Shown: one piece after another, positions 52,068-61,110 of the stretch
Layout of the letters: each line of letters starts with the position of its first letter
Position numbering within the stretch: the stretch's first letter is position 1
Source of the DNA: Symplocastrum torsivum CPER-KK1
GTDB taxonomy: Bacteria > Cyanobacteriota > Cyanobacteriia > Cyanobacteriales > Coleofasciculaceae
Length of the DNA stretch: 61,196 bases
Direction of reading: 5' to 3'
Assembly: GCA_019358875.1 (NCBI GenBank)
Contig: JAHHIF010000043.1
Coordinates: 1-61,196 of the forward strand
The notes under the pieces: model-generated
What the model was told of the DNA's origin: nothing
The model's database searches: none
The model's input: the letters and a program-made list of their open reading frames with translations, nothing else
Translations under genes and position numbers: made by a program

Positions 52068-53983
52068 CGAAATAGCCTCCCAAGAAGATCAAAATCAGCT
52101 CTTACCCGGAACCCCGCGACGAAATCAGAGAACTCGTCTCGTGCTTGCAGCGTCGCACCTGCCCGGAAATTCGGGGAAATCCGAGCATCATAGAACAACT
52201 CCCAGACATCGGGTACTTTGTCGTCATTGTCACGGCGCAGTTCATCGTTGGATAAATTGCGTCCGTAACCAAAGCCGAGTCGGTCATCGGGCATAAATAG
52301 GTCTAAGAAGTTCAGTCCCACGCTGTAGGTATCAGCGCCCTCGTCCAGTTCCGTATTTTCGTAGTGACCGTAACGCGCAAATAGCCCCATGTTGATTTGC
52401 GGGATAAAATATTCCGCATTCAGTCCATAGGCATTTTCGCGATCGCCAGACTCAGGGCCAAATACACCATTGCCTCGGTCAATTCCAAAAATTTCCTGGA
52501 AACCATCTCGTCCCGCATCGCGATCTGAGGCGAATGTACCCCGGATAATTGCATTGCCAACCCGGAAACCGAGTTCACCCGCAAACGCATCAATAGCAAA
52601 ACCGCTCAGGTTCCGGGACGAAGAAAAAGCAGCAACTTTCGCCTCAAGATTATCCGTGATATTCCAGTTCAACAGCGCTGCCGGACGAGACCCAATTCCC
52701 GCCGCCGCGAGGGCAGGATTCGTCTGAAACACCGGGTTAAAGAAATGGGTTCCAACATCTTTGGCGAAGCTATTGCGGTCAAAATAAGATGTCAAATCCA
52801 CTTGACCTACGGTTAAGCGGAGATTGGGAAGACTAGGAAGTGAGCCAGTGAAATACAGCTCATTGATACTTAATGACCCAACTTGCGAATCGGAAAAGTC
52901 ATCTCCAGCGGTTAAATCAACAGTGCCACCAACTAGCGCATTCGTCGAAAACGGATAAATTCCCGTCACCCGCGCCCGTGCAGATGAGCCATCTTGATTC
53001 ACAAAAAGCCCTTGTAGTCGCAGTGTGGGAGCCAAGGGGTCAGTTTCCGAGGTGGGACTCTCTCGGAGTGTGGGTGACTCTTGTTCGTCGTCTACAGCCG
53101 TTTGCGCTTGCAAGTTCCCCCCAAGTAGAGACGCGCCACCTGTCCCTCTATATACGGTGGAGTCACTAGCTGTCGGTGAAGGTGTAGTCGCTAACTTAAC
53201 CGTAGGAGATTCTTCTTCTGTAGCTACTTGTTGTTGAGAATCGCCTTCAACCGAGTTCAGCGTTGGTTCGCTACTCGTTTGCAAGGGTGCATCGGCTAAC
53301 TCAACTGCCGGAGATTCCTCTGTTGCAGCCACTTGTTCTGAGGAATTACCCTCAACTGAGTTCTGCGTTGAATCACCAGTCATGGGAGAGGCGGTACTCG
53401 CTACCTCAACTGTAGAGGAGGCTTCTGTTACAGCCACTTGCGCTTGAAAATCGCCCTCAACTGAGTTCTGCGTTGGTAAAACAACAGGCGGCGAAGGGAC
53501 ATCAGCGGGTTGAACAGGGTTTAGCTTATCTGGTGCCGGAACTGAGAAGTGAAAGTTACCGTTGTCTACCGTTTCAGCCGATACAAAGGATAAGGAGTTT
53601 GCGATCGCCCTTGGCGGGCGCGCTAGCGCTATCGGTGTAGTGTTAACAACTGCCCTAGCGCTGGGTTGCGGTTGAGCGGGTACGTGGGGAGCAAAATTAA
53701 ATTCTCCAGCCGCGTCAGCCTTTGGAGTCAATGCCACTGAGGCATCGGAAACATTAAGGTTCAGCCTATCGAATTTGTCAGCATTGTCTGTGACGTTGCT
53801 AGATGGCTCTTTAATGTCAGCTTGAGCGGGTTTGGTGTCCAGGATTGCAGCAACGGAAAAGATTGATAGCCCTCCGGCTGAAATGGTTCCCAAGGATAAT
53901 AGGTAACTTAGCCAAATAGAATGCCGTATGGCATTTGTTATTGGCTTATCAGTATCACTAGCTTTTCGATTTATGTCTCTCAT
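52064..53983 (-). CDS. Outer-membrane beta-barrel protein, probable BcsC barrel partner or porin
   Basis: About 639 residues from the ATG at 53983. A hydrophobic stretch (SIWLSYLLSLGTISAGGLSI) ending PAQA forms the signal. A Pro/Ser/Thr/Val-rich low-complexity region (about 85-270) contains three 35-residue repeats. The C-terminal 330 residues alternate polar and hydrophobic residues in barrel style (GTVDLTAGDDF, then LRLTVGQVDLTSYFDRNSF, YGLNAEYFIPQINMGLFARY), ending VRADFDLLGRLF. The barrel resembles OprB-type porins. TTG starts at 54079 or 54046, the latter with GGAGG upstream, are also possible. Coupling to the TPR gene suggests that it forms the cellulose exit pore; this is inference. 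Confidence 0.78.
   Translation of the reverse strand: MRDINRKASDTDKPITNAIRHSIWLSYLLSLGTISAGGLSIFSVAAILDTKPAQADIKEPSSNVTDNADKFDRLNLNVSDASVALTPKADAAGEFNFAPHVPAQPQPSARAVVNTTPIALARPPRAIANSLSFVSAETVDNGNFHFSVPAPDKLNPVQPADVPSPPVVLPTQNSVEGDFQAQVAVTEASSTVEVASTASPMTGDSTQNSVEGNSSEQVAATEESPAVELADAPLQTSSEPTLNSVEGDSQQQVATEEESPTVKLATTPSPTASDSTVYRGTGGASLLGGNLQAQTAVDDEQESPTLRESPTSETDPLAPTLRLQGLFVNQDGSSARARVTGIYPFSTNALVGGTVDLTAGDDFSDSQVGSLSINELYFTGSLPSLPNLRLTVGQVDLTSYFDRNSFAKDVGTHFFNPVFQTNPALAAAGIGSRPAALLNWNITDNLEAKVAAFSSSRNLSGFAIDAFAGELGFRVGNAIIRGTFASDRDAGRDGFQEIFGIDRGNGVFGPESGDRENAYGLNAEYFIPQINMGLFARYGHYENTELDEGADTYSVGLNFLDLFMPDDRLGFGYGRNLSNDELRRDNDDKVPDVWELFYDARISPNFRAGATLQARDEFSDFVAGFRVRADFDLLGRLFR
53241..53555. 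repeat. Three 105-bp tandem repeats in the barrel gene
   Basis: Units start at 53241, 53346 and 53451, exactly 105 bases apart (35 codons). Each encodes an NSVEG core followed by a Gln-Val / Glu-Ser / Val-Glu-Val pattern. Base identity is highest over the first 25 bases of each unit. They lie in the disordered part of the protein. Confidence 0.75.
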
Positions 53984-55148
53984 GAGCACCGCAGTTGCCG
54001 ATAGGCGTAATTGAGCAGCAAAACTGTCGATAGTTTTATTTTTCAAGGCGGTAAAAGAGCCTCCGGATTTTTTTCGCAATTGTTGCTAATTAACCAGGAT
54101 TTGATAATCCAGTTAAAAAAACAAAAAATTTTTCTTGCTTAGCTACAAGGGATAACCAAAGAAAAATTCATAATATTCAGCCTAGAATTAGGCAAAATAA
54201 CGTTTATTTACCTAGCCATTTATCTAGCTTCAACTTATTCAATGCAGTCTTGTGCAAAAGAGATTTACAACAATAGATAAAGTGGCATTTAAAAGCAGAA
54301 GTCATTAAGCCAAATAGCTTCAACTGCTCTAAAATTACCTCGTATTGCAATCCCTAAAAATCCGTTAATTTCTGCAAGTATCTTGAAAAGTACACCCCGC
54401 AGAAACACCCTCTATCCCACTATGTTACCAAGTTAGCTGTTAACCAATGGCAAATAATCTGCCACTCTTTAAACAGAACTACCTTAGTAATTTATTTGCA
54501 ATTAAGCTATGAATTTTAGTCAAACTCATAGAATTAATCAAGTAACTTTTACTGACTACTAGACGTTTTTTGCTACTAGCTTGTTCCGGCAAAAGAAACT
54601 ACAAATTCTAGTAAAATTTTTGCTACCTCTTACTTTTTAACTCAATTATTTAAAGAGTTAATGAAAAAACATTGGAGAAGTATAAAGAAACAATAAAGTT
54701 TAACGAATTTACAATAATCATGCTGATTCCTGAATAGCTCAGAAGAAGAATAGCAAAAGGGAAACCCTAGAAAGGCAAGGCAGAAGCCGTTTTACACAAG
54801 AGGAGAGATAAGTAGAGCGAGTTATATCGAAGACATTTAGACCTCAGGTTGTATTTTTACTCCCCACGTCAGACTAGGAAAACTTCAATCTAGCAATTGA
54901 GGAGAGATTTTTCTTGTTGTATTACACATCAAGAGCTAACTGACACAACGCGATCGCGCCAAAAATCAGAACTTCTTTCAATCGATAAATTACTGATTCT
55001 GTCGGTTACGTCCAACAGATGTATTACATCAACTCACCGAAGATTGACCTCATATTTCTACTATCGCATTATAGATACAGGAGCTTCTTTTGTAGTTTTT
55101 ATCTACCCAATTTGTCACTCAAGTTGTCAATCCATTTAACGGTCTTCC
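53984..55148. other. 1.1-kb AT-rich divergent spacer
   Basis: This lies between the barrel gene (minus) and the lipoprotein gene (plus), so it should hold promoters for the barrel-TPR pair and for the lipoprotein. If the barrel gene starts at the upstream TTG, the first 96 bases are coding. Small frames at 54897-55139 and 55019-55321 overlap each other or the lipoprotein gene and are not called. A short hairpin GCCTA-GAAT-TAGGC lies at 54180-54193. Nothing else is recognised. Confidence 0.5.
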
Positions 55149-55952
55149 ATGATTATTTTGTCTTGCCATCTTTTTCTCAAGAAAGTCTTCTCTCTACCCG
55201 CTTGGTTTCTGGGTCGAGGGTTAGTGAGCTTCGTCCTCCTGTTAATGTTGAGTACGGGATGCTCTCAAGTTGGCTTAAAAGCACCACAATTCCCGGTTCT
55301 TTTACCCAACTTCTTAACTGACGCAAATTTTCAAATCCGTGTGACACCATCAAGTCGTTCAGGAGTCTACACCGTAGCAGGAAGCACCAATTTGCCAGAC
55401 GAGAGTCGCCTTACAGTCGCAGCAATTCGCTATTTGCGCTCCTCAGAGTCGCTCTCTGCAAGCCTCAACCAAAATCCGACCTATTCAATTCTGGCTTATC
55501 AAGATGCCGAGGTAAAGGACGGGAAATGGCAGGCAACTCTAAACATTTGGAAAGTCGCACCCGATGGTCAGTTTAAAGAAGCATGGCAACTGGAGCAAGC
55601 CAAACTGGGACTCTCACTCGACCCAGAGCCTGACGTAACATTCCTTGCTACCCTCGCACCGACGGATTCTTTGTCAGAACTAGAGCCACTGCTAGAGAAG
55701 AAAGGTATAAAGCTTGTCAGCAACATTGTCCGCAACACATCTGATGGTGAGCGGTATGTCCAAGCTAGCCAAGTTTTACCCATTGCCTTACCAACAGGTC
55801 AAACCACACTTCCCGCACCAAAAGAGGAAGTGAATGGTGGCTGGGGTCCTCGATACCTGCTTCTACCAGAACCAGAGAATACCAAAAAACTCGAAAACCC
55901 AAAAGAGCGCCGAACGGATGCACCACTTTCACCTGCCGAGTTTTTGCAGTGA
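55149..55952 (+). CDS. Predicted lipoprotein of unknown function
   Basis: A 267-residue exported protein. After a basic start, a hydrophobic segment (LVSFVLLLMLSTGC) ends in a lipobox (LSTGC, Cys near 38), so it should be lipid-anchored. The mature part has a beta-rich domain (YTVAGSTNLPDESRLTVAAIRYL, and KWQATLNIWKVAPDGQFKEAW) that looks like an immunoglobulin-like or Big-type fold. The C-terminus is Pro/Lys-rich and probably disordered. I do not recognise a named family. An intrinsic terminator follows 40 bases later. Confidence 0.68.
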   Translation: MIILSCHLFLKKVFSLPAWFLGRGLVSFVLLLMLSTGCSQVGLKAPQFPVLLPNFLTDANFQIRVTPSSRSGVYTVAGSTNLPDESRLTVAAIRYLRSSESLSASLNQNPTYSILAYQDAEVKDGKWQATLNIWKVAPDGQFKEAWQLEQAKLGLSLDPEPDVTFLATLAPTDSLSELEPLLEKKGIKLVSNIVRNTSDGERYVQASQVLPIALPTGQTTLPAPKEEVNGGWGPRYLLLPEPENTKKLENPKERRTDAPLSPAEFLQ

Positions 55953-55990
55953 AAAGCGATCGCACATTTGATTAGCACTATCAACCGACA

Positions 55991-56018
55991 GGGAAAAGGA
56001 GAAAAGACTCCTTTTCCC
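55991..56018 (+). terminator. Intrinsic terminator after the lipoprotein gene
   Basis: GGGAAAAGGAG (55991-56001) pairs perfectly with CTCCTTTTCCC (56008-56018) across a 6-base loop; TTCTTGT follows. It also lies 22 bases past the end of the convergent small membrane gene and may serve both. Confidence 0.75.
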
Positions 56019-56039
56019 TTCTTGTAGGAACTCCCCTCA

Positions 56040-56297
56040 TTAGTTTGATGGCTGCACAGGGTTGTCTTGACCTTGTGTGATTTGTGCGTTTGGTCCCGTT
56101 AAAATATTAGATTCATTCTTGGTTGACTGAGCAAGCCCGGCTGCACCTGCAATCGCTGTTCCCGCCAGCCCAATTCCGGCTGACCATTTAGCATCATTAT
56201 CTTTAGTGTCAGGTACAAACAAAACAGCAACACCAATTACTCCACCAATAGTCGCTATGAATAGAGGAGTCAAAGCCCGAATTATCTCAGCGTTCAT
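56040..56297 (-). CDS. Small membrane protein of unknown function
   Basis: An 85-residue product with one clear membrane helix (ALTPLFIATIGGVIGVAVLFV, near 8-28) and a second glycine/alanine-rich hydrophobic stretch (AGIGLAGTAIAGAAGLAQ). The tail is polar, rich in Asn and Gln. AGAAAG precedes the ATG. It is not recognised as a named family, and is convergent with the lipoprotein gene. Confidence 0.6.
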   Translation of the reverse strand: MNAEIIRALTPLFIATIGGVIGVAVLFVPDTKDNDAKWSAGIGLAGTAIAGAAGLAQSTKNESNILTGPNAQITQGQDNPVQPSN

Positions 56298-56547
56298 CTT
56301 TCTCGTGTAACCGTTAATTCTTACAAAAACTCAGCTTTTCTCACGTTCGCTGTAATAATTTATCTCCCAGCTTCTGAAAACTTACGCAAACAGTTGAGGT
56401 TGGTGAGAGTGCGTTCCTGGGAGGTTAAGAGCGTGTGATAAATTTAACTACCGCCGAATTTTAACGAATTTCAGGAGCCGTTTCCAGAAAGTACCCTTAT
56501 AGGTACCCTAGGCTTGTGCCACGGCTTACCCTTCTGAGATAGGTTGC

Positions 56548-57261
56548 TTAGTACTCCGTTGTGCCATAAGGGCTTGAACCATCCGGCATCACTGCCATAC
56601 GCAAGTCAGCTCCCTTTAGGTTGGTATCGCGCATGGTCGCTTTGTAGAGATTGGCGTAACGCAAGTTAGCATTACTGAAGTTGGTACCTGTGAGATTGGC
56701 TTCTGTTAGGTGTGCGCCGTATAAACTTGCGTTACTTAGGTTAGCTTTTTCGATCTTTGCTCCCGTCAAGTCAGCATCTCGAAGTTCACTACGGTGGAGA
56801 GTCGCTGTACTTAAATCGGCATTAATCAAGGAGGTATTCAAGAGAGTCGCCTCACTGAGGTCAGCACCTTTTAAGTCACTGCCTTGAAAATCAGCACCAT
56901 CTAAGTCGGTATGAGTCAGGTTTGTCTTATTGAGACGAGCACCGCCCATTTTGGCATCTTTCAATTTAGTACCCTTGAGATTAGCGCCGGAGAGGTCACT
57001 GTTTCTAAAGTCAGCGCCGCTCAAGTCAGTACCACTCAAATCAACATCCCGAAGGTCACATCCGGTGCATCTCTTCGTTTTTAGAATCTGTTTTGTGTCT
57101 ACTCGCTTGGCTTTTAGGGGTTGAATCGCTTTTTGAAACTTTTGCAGTGGCGTAGCGACTAGGGGTTGAGTAATGTTTTCAGCGACTGATAGACGGATAG
57201 CAAGCGGCAGTGCGGCAGCAGCGAAAAGCATTGCAACAATTAGGAAGATTTTCAAGTTCAT
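56548..57261 (-). CDS. Exported pentapeptide-repeat protein
   Basis: A pentapeptide-repeat protein of about 237 residues. I chose the ATG at 57261 because it starts a clean signal peptide (NLKIFLIVAMLFAAAALPLA); the upstream GTG at 57330 adds a polar stretch before it. After a linker comes TKRCTGCDLRDVDLSGTDL, the common Cys-x-x-Cys entry of such proteins, followed by about 30 A(D/N)LxX repeats to near the end (SGADF, SGANL, and so on). The right-handed beta-helix would lie in the periplasm or cell surface. Function unknown. Confidence 0.85.
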   Translation of the reverse strand: MNLKIFLIVAMLFAAAALPLAIRLSVAENITQPLVATPLQKFQKAIQPLKAKRVDTKQILKTKRCTGCDLRDVDLSGTDLSGADFRNSDLSGANLKGTKLKDAKMGGARLNKTNLTHTDLDGADFQGSDLKGADLSEATLLNTSLINADLSTATLHRSELRDADLTGAKIEKANLSNASLYGAHLTEANLTGTNFSNANLRYANLYKATMRDTNLKGADLRMAVMPDGSSPYGTTEY

Positions 57262-57840
57262 ACGCTTTAAGTCTGCTACGGTTTGAGTTATGACAGTCCC
57301 TTCATTTACATAGATCAGACAATCACTCACGCATACAGGACTCAGAGCTTAAAGTTTCAGTTAAGTTAAAAGGCGATCGCATAAGCGCTGCTGCCGAGGT
57401 AGATCGTATTCAAACCAATACAGATTCTTTAACCAGACAGGCTAATTTTTCACTTGGGTTTGCCGAGGGAGTAAAACGATGAAGATTGTCAAAAATTACC
57501 GGAGCAATGCGAGTCAAAGAAGTTCTGAGATACATGTGTACTCGTAAATCTGAAGGGATGAGGCACAAGGAACACTTCGTTGAACAGGCTGGTCTCTAAA
57601 GGCTAGACTCTTTAAAAAGCGATTAATTTAATAAGTCAGTCAAATGCACTTCGCGCTTAGAAAGACCTATTGAGAAAGGCTTTCAATTCCCACAACAGCA
57701 AGAATCATTGAGAGTGAATCCGCATCGAGTGCGGAATATGAGAGACAAGTGCAGGTTTTTGGTCACTTCAGGGGGTGCGCTACTCCAGTTTGTTCACTTA
57801 CGCACCAGTTACCACGCTTCATGACTTGGAGCCGTTGAAT
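57262..57840. other. 580-base divergent spacer
   Basis: This lies between the divergent exported pentapeptide-repeat gene and the unknown plus-strand gene and so should carry two promoters. A HIP1 octamer lies near 57371. I see no gene, terminator or repeat family in it. Confidence 0.5.
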
Positions 57841-58779
57841 ATGTCTAGTTACTCCCTTAGCAATGTTTTACTACCCGCTGTATTTGTCTCTAGTGCCGTC
57901 TTTTCAACATTGACTGTGCCGTTTGCTTTAATCAAATCAGAACCCGTTCTTGTTGAAATCCCACCCATTTATAGCGGTGAAATTCAACCCATTTTTGATG
58001 GCGAACATAAAGATGTGGCGATTCCCTATGTTGGATTTGCGATTGTCGTCAGTGTTGGCGCAGGGATAGCTTGTGTTGAAGTTCATCGGAGATGGCACGC
58101 CGCCCGTGCTTCAGAAGAGGAAGAAGAGTCCCGGCAAAGTGTCCAGCAAACCGCTTTAGGACAGGACATGAGCCAAGAAGCACTCGACCGGCCAGAATAC
58201 CGACCAGAAGTTTCAGCGATCGAATTTTCCTTGAAAGATGAAGACTTCAATCATCAAACTCTAACAACTCCTAATGCCACAACCGAAGCGGTTGACATCG
58301 CTATTGAAGAGTCTGAACACGCTTTTGATGCAACTCATCTCGGTTTTCCGCCACTGACTTTTCCAGAAATCAGCCAAGTGATCACCTCTGACACTCCAAA
58401 AATTGCGATCGCCACGCTCTCCGATAAACTGAACTTGTCCCAAACGCCTCAGGAAACTCAGTCAGTTCAGCAGGACAAAGAGCAAGTCGGCTCTTTTTCC
58501 AGCGTCCAAGCGCAGGACTTAGCCTTGAGTAAAGTCTTGGAATCACGAACTCTGTACCAAACCTGTCGAATTAAAGTACCCCATTTAGAACGCCGCTTAT
58601 TTGCCATTCTCGTTGAGGGTCAATACTACAGCTTTTCCCGTGCTGAGGAAACAAAAGAACATGTTTTAGAAATCATGGCGAGGTTAGGAGACAAACTTGA
58701 AAAAACCGTGATTACAAAAAACGAAAAAGGTTATGTAATCTGGGATTTAGAGTCTGAAGTGTCTTCAACAATTAGCTAA
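57841..58779 (+). CDS. Membrane-anchored protein of unknown function
   Basis: A 312-residue protein, not recognised. The ATG at 57841 with GGAG nine bases upstream is chosen over a GTG at 57775. Two membrane helices lie in the N-terminal 85 residues (NVLLPAVFVSSAVFSTLTVP and VGFAIVVSVGAGIACVEV), with a short loop rich in Glu/Pro/Ile between them. A long acidic, Gln/Ser-rich and likely disordered linker (about 90-225) leads to a compact C-terminal domain (YQTCRIKVPHLERRLFAILV, then YYSFSRAEETKEHVLEIMAR), ending VIWDLESEV. It lies between two pentapeptide-repeat genes. Confidence 0.6.
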   Translation: MSSYSLSNVLLPAVFVSSAVFSTLTVPFALIKSEPVLVEIPPIYSGEIQPIFDGEHKDVAIPYVGFAIVVSVGAGIACVEVHRRWHAARASEEEEESRQSVQQTALGQDMSQEALDRPEYRPEVSAIEFSLKDEDFNHQTLTTPNATTEAVDIAIEESEHAFDATHLGFPPLTFPEISQVITSDTPKIAIATLSDKLNLSQTPQETQSVQQDKEQVGSFSSVQAQDLALSKVLESRTLYQTCRIKVPHLERRLFAILVEGQYYSFSRAEETKEHVLEIMARLGDKLEKTVITKNEKGYVIWDLESEVSSTIS

Positions 58780-59012
58780 TGCACACAGAGCGCTAACTTC
58801 CACAACTTGAGGGGGAAGTTGCTGGTTGTTAAGCGGCTGTGCATCTAATTTGCATAATCTGGGCGGGCTTTTCGGTTCATCCCACAAGAATTATATTGAT
58901 CATCAACTTGCAAGTTAAAGTAGATAATTTTGGAGGAGAGCAACCAATCGCTCTTTAGGCGCCAAAGCAATATAAGCCAAAGAACCATCAAAAATCTTCA
59001 AATGTCAATAAT

Positions 59013-60857
59013 ATGGATGCTGACGAACTTCGAGAGCGATATACAGTAGGGGAAAGAGATTTTAGTGGCACCGACTTGAGTAAAGCCAACCTTAGTGAGA
59101 TAGACCTCAAGAGAGTCAGCTTCTGGCGAGCCAACCTGAGTAGGACGATTCTGACAGGAACAAACCTCAGTGGAGCTGATTTATTTGGAGCCAACCTCAG
59201 TGAGGCTAACTTAAGTCATGCCATTTTGTGCGGTGCGAACCTGAGTGAGGCTAACTTGAAGAGTACCGTTCTGCAAGGAGCAAACCTACAAGCTACACTC
59301 TACAACCAAGCCACTCAGTTCCCCGCAAAGTTTGACCCGACCAAGGCAGGGGCTTATTTAATTGCACCTCAAAGTTTACTCATTGGGGCAAACCTCAGTG
59401 GCGTAGACCTGAGTTGCGCCAATCTAAGTGGTGCAGATTTAAGTCATGCAGACTTGTGGAAAACAAACTTGAAGGGTGCCAATTTGCGCTCTTGCAATCT
59501 CAAGCAAGCGACCTTGACTGAAGCTGATTTGAGTGAAGCTGATTTGAGCCAAGCGGATTTAAGACAATCGAATCTAGTTGGAGCCAATCTTCGCTCAGCA
59601 ATTCTTGTAGAGATAGACCTTCAAGAGGCACTCTACGACGAAACAACTCAATTTCCCGAAGATTTTGACCTACCTTCAGCAGGCGCATACTTCATTGCTC
59701 CTGCTGTGTCACTTCGAGGGGCGAACCTCAGTGGAGCCAACCTCAGTGGAGCCGATTTAGAGGAAGCCGATTTAGAGGAAGCCAACCTGAGTCAGGGAAA
59801 TTTGTTTGGAATCGCTCTTGAAAGAGCTAATCTGAGGAAAGCGAATTTGAGTGGAGCTGACCTCTGGGAAGCTGACTTAAATGGAGCTGACTTGAGAGGA
59901 GCGTCACTCAGGAGTGCTGACCTCTGGCGTGCAAAACTCAGTGGAGCTGATTTGAGTGGAGCCGATTTAAGTCAGGCAAACCTATTTGAAGCAAATCTCT
60001 CTACCGCTAACCTGCACGAGGTTAACCTTCAGGGAGCGATTTACAATAAAGCAACTCACTTTCCTGAAGGGTCTAACCCGACTGAGCTGGGAGCATACTT
60101 AATTGCTCCAGAGGTGTCGTTAGTTGGGATAAATCTAAACGGAGCCGACCTCCGGGGAGCAGATTTAAGCGGAGCAGATTTGAGCAAGACAAACTTGTTT
60201 GGGGTCAATCTTCAGACAGCAACGCTTGAAGACACAAACCTTCAGGAAGCACTTTACAACAAAGCCACTCAATTTCCTGAAGGGTTTGACCCAACTGCAC
60301 AGGGAGCACACTTAATTGCTCCTGGCGTGTCACTTCAAGGAGTCAATCTGAGTGGAGCTGATTTGAGTGGAGCTGACTTGTGTAAGGTCAATCTATTTGG
60401 CATCGACCTGCAAAACGCGACCCTTGAGGGGGCAAGCCTTCAGGGAGCGATTTACAATGAAGCGACTCAATTTCCTCAAGGGTTTGACCCCGCTGAACAC
60501 GGTGCCTATTTAATGGCTCCTGGTGTATCGCTGGTTGGAGTAAATCTGAGTGGCGTTAACCTGAGTGGTGTTGACTTAAATAAGGTAAACCTGAGTCAAA
60601 CTGACTTGAGTCAAGCTGACCTCTGGGGGTCAAACTTGAGTGAGGCAAACCTGGAAGGCGCGAATTTGGAAGGAGCTAATTTATGGGGGGCAAATTTAAC
60701 AGGAGCGAACTTAAGTGAAGCCCATCTCAGTGGTGCTAATTTTCAGGGAGCCGACCTAACGGAGGCAACTCTAAAAGGCATAGACCTAAGTGAGGTAGAT
60801 TTAGCCGATGCCTTCTTGAGTGGGGCAATCATGCCCGACGGCACCATCCATAATTGA
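59013..60857 (+). CDS. Large pentapeptide-repeat protein with five conserved linkers
   Basis: A cytoplasmic 614-residue protein made almost wholly of A(D/N)LSG-type pentapeptide repeats, giving a right-handed quadrilateral beta-helix. The repeats are interrupted five times by a related 28-residue segment starting near residues 95, 206, 342, 414 and 480. Each reads YN-(K/E)-AT-QFP, then a FDP-like turn, then GAYLIAP and SL, before repeats resume with GxNLSG. No signal peptide or membrane segment is seen. The end (LSGAIMPDGTIHN) is the usual cap of these proteins. Function unknown; gyrase-mimic roles known for some pentapeptide proteins should not be assumed. Confidence 0.9.
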   Translation: MDADELRERYTVGERDFSGTDLSKANLSEIDLKRVSFWRANLSRTILTGTNLSGADLFGANLSEANLSHAILCGANLSEANLKSTVLQGANLQATLYNQATQFPAKFDPTKAGAYLIAPQSLLIGANLSGVDLSCANLSGADLSHADLWKTNLKGANLRSCNLKQATLTEADLSEADLSQADLRQSNLVGANLRSAILVEIDLQEALYDETTQFPEDFDLPSAGAYFIAPAVSLRGANLSGANLSGADLEEADLEEANLSQGNLFGIALERANLRKANLSGADLWEADLNGADLRGASLRSADLWRAKLSGADLSGADLSQANLFEANLSTANLHEVNLQGAIYNKATHFPEGSNPTELGAYLIAPEVSLVGINLNGADLRGADLSGADLSKTNLFGVNLQTATLEDTNLQEALYNKATQFPEGFDPTAQGAHLIAPGVSLQGVNLSGADLSGADLCKVNLFGIDLQNATLEGASLQGAIYNEATQFPQGFDPAEHGAYLMAPGVSLVGVNLSGVNLSGVDLNKVNLSQTDLSQADLWGSNLSEANLEGANLEGANLWGANLTGANLSEAHLSGANFQGADLTEATLKGIDLSEVDLADAFLSGAIMPDGTIHN

Positions 60858-60880
60858 TAAGCTGATGGGCATTTAAATTA

Positions 60881-60907
60881 CATCAGGAGTTACGCAGTTT
60901 CCTGATG
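60881..60907. terminator. Hairpin 24 bases after the pentapeptide-repeat gene
   Basis: CATCAGGA and TCCTGATG pair perfectly around GTTACGCAGTT. AAAACC follows on the plus strand, so there is no U-run; it may still stabilise the mRNA end. The loop sequence AGGAGTTACGCA is common between cyanobacterial genes. Confidence 0.4.
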
Positions 60908-60923
60908 AAAACCTTATTCTGGA

Positions 60924-60952
60924 GTAGGGGCTTGGCAGTGCCAAGTCCGTAC
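60924..60952. repeat. Palindromic repeat, GTAGGGGCTTGGCA type
   Basis: GTAGGGGCTTGGCA and TGCCAAGTCCGTAC are inverted with two mismatches around one central base. This is one of the interspersed palindromes seen in many filamentous cyanobacteria. Confidence 0.65.
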
Positions 60953-61070
60953 AGTGTAGTGAATTGCAGAACTCTTTTCTATCTAGTAAAAACCACCAAA
61001 TCGTTGCTTCTCTGCGTCAAAATTTAGCTAACTTTGAACTGTTGATAAGCAGCGAGAAGTAAGGAGGTTA

Positions 61071-61110
61071 TAGCAAAGCGCCCAGCTTTGCTAAAGTGGG
61101 CGCTTTACTA
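61071..61110. repeat. Long stem-loop AAAGCGCCCA / TGGGCGCTTT
   Basis: AAAGCGCCCA (61075-61084) and TGGGCGCTTT (61097-61106) are perfect inverted copies, extended by TAG and CTA outside one mismatch. The loop itself contains CTTT-GCT-AAAG. There is no U-run, so a repeat element is more likely than a terminator, although the downstream side ends at TTTACTA. Confidence 0.6.

Noticed and set aside
54897..55321. Two overlapping plus-strand frames before the lipoprotein gene
   Set aside because: AT-rich, mutually overlapping and unlike any protein; one runs into the lipoprotein gene in another frame.
59013..60857. Gyrase-protecting (Qnr/MfpA-like) role for the large pentapeptide-repeat protein
   Set aside because: It is much longer than those proteins, is interrupted by linkers, and has no resistance context.
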